From: an uncultured Collinsella sp.
Lineage (GTDB): Bacteria; Actinomycetota; Coriobacteriia; Coriobacteriales; Coriobacteriaceae
Length of the DNA: 11,188 nucleotides
Direction: 5' to 3'
Assembly (NCBI GenBank): GCA_902482185.1
Contig: CABSZR010000029.1
Span: 1 to 11,188 of the forward strand
How positions within the stretch are numbered: position 1 is the stretch's first letter; every line of letters starts with the position of its first letter. The translations under genes were made by a program, and so were the position numbers. A model generated the notes under the pieces. That model was not told the DNA's origin and did not search any database. It saw nothing but the letters and a program-made list of their open reading frames with translations. Below are positions 6,331-11,188 of this stretch, piece after piece.

Positions 6331-6362
6331 TTTATTGAAACGTTGCAATTTATTGAAGCGTT
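6331..6362. promoter_or_regulatory. Paired operator-like direct repeats upstream of ndk
   Basis: TTTATTGAAACGTT (6331-6344) and TTTATTGAAGCGTT (6349-6362) are 14-bp direct repeats with one mismatch, spaced 18 bp apart. The first lies inside TTGAAACGTTGCAA, a near-perfect palindrome centred on CG. This is the form of LacI-family operators, whose cores are usually AAACGTTT-like. They lie just upstream of the ndk -35 box. The identity of any regulator is unknown. Confidence 0.4.
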
Positions 6363-6613
6363 CCATATGTGTCACTTCTGTTTCGAAGCCCGATTAGAGT
6401 ACCATCCGACTGCCCATCAACCGTATCGAACAGAGCAGACGGTCGGTTGCCGCCCGCAAACGTACCCCCTTCACAACCTGCCCAAAGGTCCTACAGAAGT
6501 TCTCGACAAGCCTCTCCCCCATAGCAACAAAATACGGACGCCCACATCAGCAGACGCCCGTAAAGCAAAATACGATTCCTCAATAAATGGCAAAAACGGC
6601 TTCGGCCAAACCC

Positions 6614-8044
6614 TTACTTTATCCCGTGGCCCATCTCGACGACCTTGGTCAGCGATCCAAACACGCCTTCGTCGGCAACGAGTTGTGCCTCGGCACGCTG
6701 CAGCTGCACGGCAACGGCGGCAGGGGCGGTACCGCCCTCGGTCGTGCGCGCGGCGACAATCGACGGGATGTCGAGCGCCTCGGTTATGTCGTGCTCAAAG
6801 AGCGGGCTTGCCTCCTGGAACACCTCAAACGGCAGGTCCTCAAGATTGCAGCCGCGCTTCTCGCACATCAGGACCAAATGGCCCACCACGGCGTGCGCCT
6901 CGCGGAACGGCAGGCCACGCTTGGCCAGGTAATCGGCAACATCGGTGGCGGCAAGGTGCCCCACGCCGCACTCACGCGCCATGGCATCCTCGTTGACGGT
7001 CCAGGTCGAAATCATACCGGCCATAACGGACAGGCACTGCATGAGCGTATGGGCGGTATCGAGCGCGCCCTCCTTGTCCTCCTGCAAGTCCTTGTTATAA
7101 GCGAGCGGCAAGCCCTTCATGGTCACGAGCAGCTGCACCAGGTTGCCATAGACTCGGCCGCTCTTGCCGCGGATAAGCTCGGCAAAGTCGGGATTCTTCT
7201 TCTGCGGCATGATGGACGAGCCGGTGGAGTAGGAGTCGGAAAGCGTGATAAAGCCAAATTCGGAGCTCGACCACAGCACGATCTCCTCGGAAAGACGCGA
7301 CAGGTGCATCGCCATGACGGATCCGGCGTAATGCAGATCGAGCAGGAAATCACGGTCGGAAACCGCATCGAGCGAGTTGGGAATCACACCCGCAAAGCCA
7401 AGTTCGGCAGCCGTCATCTGACGATCGAGCGGATAGCTCGTACCGGCAAGAGCGGCAGCACCCAACGGGCAGTTGTCGGCGGCATCAAAGGCGGCCTTCA
7501 GGCGTGTAAAGTCGCGCGCGAACATCCAGGAATACGCCAGCAGATGATGCGACAGCAGCACGGGCTGAGCGTGCTGCATGTGCGTGTAGCCCGGCAGAAT
7601 CACCTTGTCGTACTTCTTGGCCGCATCCACCAGCACATGGCGCAGCTCAAGATTGGCCTCCATGAGCTCCTTGGCCAGCGCCTTGACGCCCAGGCGTGTG
7701 TCGGTCGCCACCTGGTCGTTGCGCGAACGTCCGGTATGCAAGCGCTTACCGGCCTCGCCGATGCAACGCGTCAGCTCGCTCTCGATGGACATATGAATGT
7801 CTTCGTCGTTGATGTCGAAGGTAAAGTTGCCGGCATCGATATCCTGTTCGATTCCGGTCAGGCCCTTGGCAATCGCCTGCTCGTCCTCGGCACTGATGAT
7901 GCCCTGGGCCGCCAGCATCTTGGCATGCGCCTTAGAGCCGGCGATATCCTGCTTATAGAGATGTTTGTCGACCGGCAGCGACGCGCCAAACTCCTGCGTG
8001 ACCTCAGCCACGCCCGCCTCAAAACGACCGCCCCAAAGAGCCAT
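6614..8044 (-). CDS. argH: Argininosuccinate lyase
   Basis: ArgH cleaves argininosuccinate to arginine and fumarate, the last step of arginine synthesis. The 476-residue product belongs to the aspartase/fumarase superfamily and shows all its signatures: MALWGGRF (1-8), HTGRSRNDQVATD (103-115), GYTHMQHAQPV (152-162) with the conserved His155, and the mobile catalytic loop GSSIMPQKKNPD (275-286) with its serine pair. The ATG at 8044, 8 nt after an AAAGGGG site, matches the usual ArgH N-terminus; an in-frame ATG at 8119 adds 25 non-conserved residues. argG lies upstream on the same strand, but about 520 bp away and separated by a small gene and a hairpin, so argH may have its own promoter. Confidence 0.97.
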   Translation of the reverse strand: MALWGGRFEAGVAEVTQEFGASLPVDKHLYKQDIAGSKAHAKMLAAQGIISAEDEQAIAKGLTGIEQDIDAGNFTFDINDEDIHMSIESELTRCIGEAGKRLHTGRSRNDQVATDTRLGVKALAKELMEANLELRHVLVDAAKKYDKVILPGYTHMQHAQPVLLSHHLLAYSWMFARDFTRLKAAFDAADNCPLGAAALAGTSYPLDRQMTAAELGFAGVIPNSLDAVSDRDFLLDLHYAGSVMAMHLSRLSEEIVLWSSSEFGFITLSDSYSTGSSIMPQKKNPDFAELIRGKSGRVYGNLVQLLVTMKGLPLAYNKDLQEDKEGALDTAHTLMQCLSVMAGMISTWTVNEDAMARECGVGHLAATDVADYLAKRGLPFREAHAVVGHLVLMCEKRGCNLEDLPFEVFQEASPLFEHDITEALDIPSIVAARTTEGGTAPAAVAVQLQRAEAQLVADEGVFGSLTKVVEMGHGIK

Positions 8045-8162
8045 GGAATCGTCCCCTTTCTCCAAATACCAAAACAAGCGCCCAAAGCAATGCGCCATAT
8101 CGCTAAAGCGATTTTTCAACCGCTAGTTTTACATATTCCCCACCTTGCGCGGGGCCATATAG

Positions 8163-8333
8163 CTAATTTGCAAAGAAGTGACGTGCCATGCACTTGGCGC
8201 CCAATGTCTCCCTCCGAATGTTGCCCTGCGATCCATCGATCCAGGCTTTCAGGCTCATAGGAACGTCTTCGACCTTTGCAGCATCGAACTCGGGCGCAAG
8301 GGCAAGCAAGGCATGCGCGATAGCATTGAACAT
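8163..8333 (-). CDS. Small protein of unknown function (56 residues)
   Basis: I do not recognise this family. The reading frame runs from ATG at 8333 to TAG at 8165-8163 and encodes MFNAIAHALLALAPEFD at the N-terminus and GAKCMARHFFAN at the C-terminus. A strong ribosome binding site, GAGGAG (8347-8342), lies 8 nt before the ATG. Codon use is mostly like the neighbours. The N-terminal 15 residues could form an amphipathic helix; there is no signal peptide or full membrane span, and a single cysteine (Cys48). It sits between argG and argH on the same strand, 119 nt before the argH start, behind the hairpin at 8384-8413. A TATATATA stretch just before the ribosome binding site could be part of a promoter. 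A role linked to arginine genes is only suggested by position. Confidence 0.65.
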   Translation of the reverse strand: MFNAIAHALLALAPEFDAAKVEDVPMSLKAWIDGSQGNIRRETLGAKCMARHFFAN

Positions 8334-8383
8334 AATGGATACTCCTCATATATATAGGCACAGAGCCGCCAAATTGATAGAAG

Positions 8384-8413
8384 GAGCCCCGCCGGACAAC
8401 CCCGGCGGGGCTC
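8384..8413 (-). terminator. Probable argG terminator hairpin
   Basis: A 12-bp perfect stem, GAGCCCCGCCGG (8384-8395) with 8402-8413, has a 6-nt loop. On the minus strand it is followed by CTTCTATCAATTT, a poor T tract. It lies 154 nt after the argG stop and 50 nt before the small-protein gene, so it could end the argG transcript or reduce read-through to the genes below. Confidence 0.6.
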
Positions 8414-8566
8414 GGACTCAGCCGCAGACGCGGCATCATATATGCGGGCGGAACGTAGGGGCCACCGATGTTAAGAAGTGTCAGCAAGCATAACGAAAGG
8501 TAGGGACCCCGTGCGCCCGTTATGTATCACGCGGATGGGCCGCGCGGATACCAAGGGATGGAGGCG

Positions 8567-9793
8567 CTAGGCCTGGGCGGCAGCGGAGCTGGGACCCTGG
8601 ACCTTTGCCCACGTCTTGAGCGACAACGTATCGATCTCGATAAAGCCGGCGCTGGCCTTCTCGTCAAACGTGGTGTCGCGGTCGTAGGTAGCCAGACCGT
8701 AGTCGTAGAGGCTGAAGGGGCTCTTGCGGCCGACGACATGGCAGTTGCCCTTAAAGAACTTCAGACGGACGGTGCCGGTCACGAACTTCTGGGTATCGGC
8801 CATAAAGGCATCGAGCGCGTTCTTGAGCGGGCTGTACCACTGGCCGTTGTACACGGCGGTGGCCCAATCCTGCTCGAGCTTGATCTTGGTCTTGAGCAGG
8901 TCGCCCTCGACGCAGATGTCCTCGAGCGCCTTGTGAGCGGTGATGAGCGTCAGGGCGCCGGGAACCTCATAGCACTCGCGGCTCTTGAGGCCCACCAGAC
9001 GATCCTCGACCAGATCGAGGCGGCCAAAGCCGTTGTCGCCGGAGATCTTGTTGAGGGCGATGACGATCTCGGAGAGCTTCATCTTCTTGCCGTCGACGGC
9101 GACAGGCTTGCCGGCCTCAAACTCGATCTCGGTATAGGTCGGGGCGTCAGGCGTGTCCTCGGGGTTCTTGGTCATAACCCAAGCGTCATCGAGCGGCTCA
9201 TTCCAAGGGTCCTCCAGGTGACCGCACTCGATGGCGCGACCCCACAGGTTGTCGTCGATGGAGTAGGGGTTATCGTTGGCACCCTCGGGAACCGGCACGT
9301 TGTGGGCGTGGGCATAGGCGACCTCGTCGGGACGGCACTTCAGATCCCACTCGCGAACCGGGGCGATAACCTTGAGCTCAGGGTCGAGGGCCTTGACGGC
9401 AGCCTCAAAACGAACCTGGTCGTTACCCTTGCCGGTGCAGCCGTGGGCGACGTAGGTCGCGCCAAACTCGTGAGCGACCTCGACAAGCTTCTTGGCGAGC
9501 AGCGGGCGAGACAGGGCGGAGAGCAGCGGGTACTTGTTCTCGTACATGGAGTTTGCAGCGATGGCCTTAGTCAGGAACTCATCGGAGAACTCGTCGCGCA
9601 GGTCGAGCACCTGGCAATCGAGAACGCCCAGGTCGAGCGCCTTCTGCTTCTTGGCATCCAGTCCGGTCTCCTCCTGGCCCACGTTGCCGCAGACGCAAAC
9701 GACATCGAGATTCTTCTCGTCCTGGAGCCACTTGACACATACGGATGTATCAAGACCACCGGAATATGCGAGAACGACTTTTTCCTTGCTCAT
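8567..9793 (-). CDS. argG: Argininosuccinate synthase
   Basis: ArgG condenses citrulline and aspartate with ATP to argininosuccinate. The 408-residue product has the family length and signatures: the N-type ATP pyrophosphatase loop LAYSGGLDTSV (8-18), SMYENKYPLLSALSRPLLAKK (in two parts: SMYENKYPL at 82-90, LSALSRPLLAKK at 91-102) and AHGCTGKGNDQVRFE (116-130). The start is ATG at 9793, 5-6 nt after GAAAGGAA; an in-frame ATG at 9844 would add a poorly conserved 17-residue leader. The gene is followed by a hairpin, a small gene and argH, all on the same strand. No other arginine-synthesis gene is in the window. The C-terminus ends in an alanine-rich tail (PSSAAAQA). Confidence 0.97.
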   Translation of the reverse strand: MSKEKVVLAYSGGLDTSVCVKWLQDEKNLDVVCVCGNVGQEETGLDAKKQKALDLGVLDCQVLDLRDEFSDEFLTKAIAANSMYENKYPLLSALSRPLLAKKLVEVAHEFGATYVAHGCTGKGNDQVRFEAAVKALDPELKVIAPVREWDLKCRPDEVAYAHAHNVPVPEGANDNPYSIDDNLWGRAIECGHLEDPWNEPLDDAWVMTKNPEDTPDAPTYTEIEFEAGKPVAVDGKKMKLSEIVIALNKISGDNGFGRLDLVEDRLVGLKSRECYEVPGALTLITAHKALEDICVEGDLLKTKIKLEQDWATAVYNGQWYSPLKNALDAFMADTQKFVTGTVRLKFFKGNCHVVGRKSPFSLYDYGLATYDRDTTFDEKASAGFIEIDTLSLKTWAKVQGPSSAAAQA

Positions 9794-10347
9794 GGCTGTT
9801 TCCTTTCGCCCTTGGTAGCTAGTTAGAACATCGGTCAGTTGCAAGTCATTTCAAGGTCATATACCGTGCAATATCAGGTTAAATAGCAAAAATCAGCACA
9901 TACATGCCCTAGAAACATGCAGCAATGTCGTGCTAAAACCCAACGACCTCAAAATGACTCTGTTGAGGCAATTCGCCCCATGCGGACAGAGACGATTGTT
10001 ATCGTCGTCGGGAAATTGCGCGCTGGCGTCGGATGGCATTGTCTGCAGTGGTGATGATCTTTACGAACTGCATCTGCCTCTCCTTTCACGTATCGCCGAG
10101 CGCAATTCAAATATCGCAAACGGTACCTTTTACTCGGTAAGCGGTTGTTTTTCCGTCTCCGTTTTCGATGTTCGCTATATTACGCTAAAGTGCCCGCAGC
10201 ACAAGCGACAAATTCAAATTTCTGAAAAGTTTTTTCATTACTTTGTGAAGCGTGGTGCAAATACGCACCATTCCTGCGAAAATACGCTCGACTACTAGTT
10301 GATGGTTATAACGTCTGAAACAATCTCGAAACGAAAGGCGCATTTTT
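9794..10347. other. Intergenic region between argG and the Cof-type HAD gene
   Basis: This 554-bp gap between divergent genes is less GC-rich than its surroundings. An inverted repeat, AGCACatACAT (9895-9905) with ATGTcGTGCT (9925-9934), lies upstream of argG and may be a regulatory site. A GTG-started plus-strand frame (9930-10298, 122 codons) is open, but it has no ribosome binding site, includes rare codons such as AGG, CGA and TTA, and gives no recognisable protein. I leave it unannotated as a gene. Before the HAD gene there is a small hairpin (TGGTGC at 10253-10258 with 10265-10270) and a possible -10 box TATAAC (10310-10315). No tRNA or known riboswitch was recognised. Confidence 0.4.
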
Positions 10348-11175
10348 ATGCAAACTTACGAATCGGACGCCAACATCGGCAACATTAAGATTCTCGCCGT
10401 CGATATGGACAAGACGCTGCTGACCGACGAGCGCGTGCTGCCCCAGGGTCTTGATGAGCGCCTGGACAAGCTCGCCGACGCCGGCATCGTATTCTGCCCC
10501 GCCAGCGGACGTCCCGCCCCCAAGCTCGAGGAGATGTTCGAGGGCATCAAGAACCGCCTCGCCTTTTGTCCCGACAACGGAGCTTGCGTGATCTATCGCG
10601 GTAGCTATATCTATAAGAGCAATATTGACGTGGAGCTGTATCAGCAGGTCTTGAGCCGTGCCTCGGAGGATCCTCGCGCTGTCCCCGTCCTGTGCTGCTT
10701 CGACGAGTTCTACGTGCTTGCCCGCGACCATCAATACCACGACGAGATCAGCGTCTACTACAACACAATCAACTACGTCGACAGCTTTGAGGGCATTGAT
10801 TTCGAGTCCAACAAGATTTCGGTCTTCTTCCCCGGCTACGACGCCGAGCCCGCTTTCCGCGAGACCTATAGCCCCGAGTTCTCGGACAAGCTCTACGTCA
10901 CCAACGCCGGGCGCGAATGGATCGACTTTATGAACCTGGGCGTCGACAAGGGCGCCGGCGTCGCGCACCTGTGCGAGCACCTGGGCATCGATATTGCCGA
11001 TGCTGCCGCCGTGGGCGACACCTACAACGACATCCCCATGCTGGAGCGCGTCGGGCATAGCTTTATCGTGGACAATGCCGAGGAGCACATGAACACGCAT
11101 GCCAAGTGGCGCATTCCGAGCAACAACGACGGGGGCGTACTGACGCTCATCGACGCCATCCTGGCGGCTCGGTAA
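10348..11175 (+). CDS. Cof-type HAD-IIB phosphatase
   Basis: The 275-residue protein is a haloacid dehalogenase-type phosphatase of the Cof/IIB subfamily, which acts on small phosphorylated metabolites such as sugar phosphates and cofactors. Motif I is ILAVDMDKTLL (15-25, Asp19 nucleophile, Asp21), motif II is CPASGRP (50-56, Ser53), motif III uses Lys201 (GVDKGAGVAHL) and motif IV is AVGDTYNDIPML (221-232, Asp224 and Asp228). The IIB cap lies between motifs II and III (about residues 75-195). The motif III and IV spacing and the NGA (77-79) after motif II are typical. The substrate cannot be assigned. The ATG start follows AAAGG by 9 nt. Both termini are present; the window ends 13 bp after the stop. 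Confidence 0.93.
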   Translation: MQTYESDANIGNIKILAVDMDKTLLTDERVLPQGLDERLDKLADAGIVFCPASGRPAPKLEEMFEGIKNRLAFCPDNGACVIYRGSYIYKSNIDVELYQQVLSRASEDPRAVPVLCCFDEFYVLARDHQYHDEISVYYNTINYVDSFEGIDFESNKISVFFPGYDAEPAFRETYSPEFSDKLYVTNAGREWIDFMNLGVDKGAGVAHLCEHLGIDIADAAAVGDTYNDIPMLERVGHSFIVDNAEEHMNTHAKWRIPSNNDGGVLTLIDAILAAR

Positions 11176-11188
11176 CGTGGCTCGTCGG

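Larger units (their letters stand above)
6229..6613. other. Intergenic region between ndk and argH
   Basis: This gap of about 385 bp contains the ndk promoter and the paired repeats near 6331-6362. The remainder (6363-6613) has no coding potential I trust. It shows only short direct repeats: AAAATACG and GACGCCC, each twice between about 6530 and 6572. No convincing terminator for argH was found: a 3-bp GGC/GCC stem followed by T5 on the minus strand (6607-6592) is too short to call. Confidence 0.4.

Noticed and set aside
6531..6572. Repeated AAAATACG and GACGCCC as a possible CRISPR-like or tandem array
   Set aside because: There are only two copies of each 7-8 bp word, with irregular spacing; no array structure.
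6592..6607. argH intrinsic terminator
   Set aside because: A T5 run follows on the minus strand, but the stem is only 3 bp (GGC/GCC); too weak to annotate.
8096..8114. ATCGC-TAAA-GCGAT hairpin followed by TTTT on the plus strand
   Set aside because: The stem is only 5 bp and there is no plus-strand gene upstream that needs a terminator.

Overview
The window looks like ordinary chromosomal core sequence from a GC-rich actinobacterium of the class Coriobacteriia, most likely Collinsella or a close relative. The basis is a high-GC coding bias with C/G-ending codons, use of TTG and GTG starts behind AAAGG/GGGG-type ribosome binding sites, a class A RNase P RNA, and a compact four-domain ribosomal protein S1. 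The genus call is recognition from gene style, not from a database search.

Layout from left to right. Positions 1-347 (minus) hold most of a YigZ/IMPACT-family gene that runs off the left edge. Positions 348-580 hold a roughly 100-nt imperfect hairpin (466-564) next to a hydrophobic reading frame with no start codon. Positions 581-943 (minus) are the RNase P RNA gene rnpB, an identification that explains away several open frames lying over it. rpsA (S1, minus, 1281-2447) follows with its own terminator, then a divergent HAD phosphatase gene (plus, 2763-3521). A perfect 21-bp inverted repeat (3541-3607) lies between that gene and the convergent L-cysteine desulfidase gene (minus, 3614-4933), whose promoter region carries an 18-bp perfect palindrome.

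rpiB (plus, 5205-5672) and ndk (minus, 5824-6228) converge on two back-to-back intrinsic terminators. Upstream of ndk are two 18-bp-spaced copies of an operator-like motif. argH (minus, 6614-8044) and argG (minus, 8567-9793) catalyse the last two steps of arginine synthesis from citrulline and aspartate. Between them is a 56-codon gene (8163-8333, minus) with a strong ribosome binding site and no recognised family. A 554-bp, less GC-rich gap leads to a Cof-type HAD phosphatase gene (plus, 10348-11175).

Functionally these are housekeeping genes: translation and RNA processing (rpsA, rnpB), nucleotide and pentose metabolism (ndk, rpiB), amino-acid metabolism (argG, argH, cysteine desulfidase) and phosphate-ester hydrolysis (two HADs). 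I see no mobile-element genes, CRISPR array, tRNA, defence system or biosynthetic cluster, and nothing I would call a new multi-gene system. The points worth a second look are non-coding: the hairpin beside rnpB, the 21-bp inverted repeat, the cysteine desulfidase palindrome, the paired operator-like motifs near ndk, and the small gene between argG and argH.
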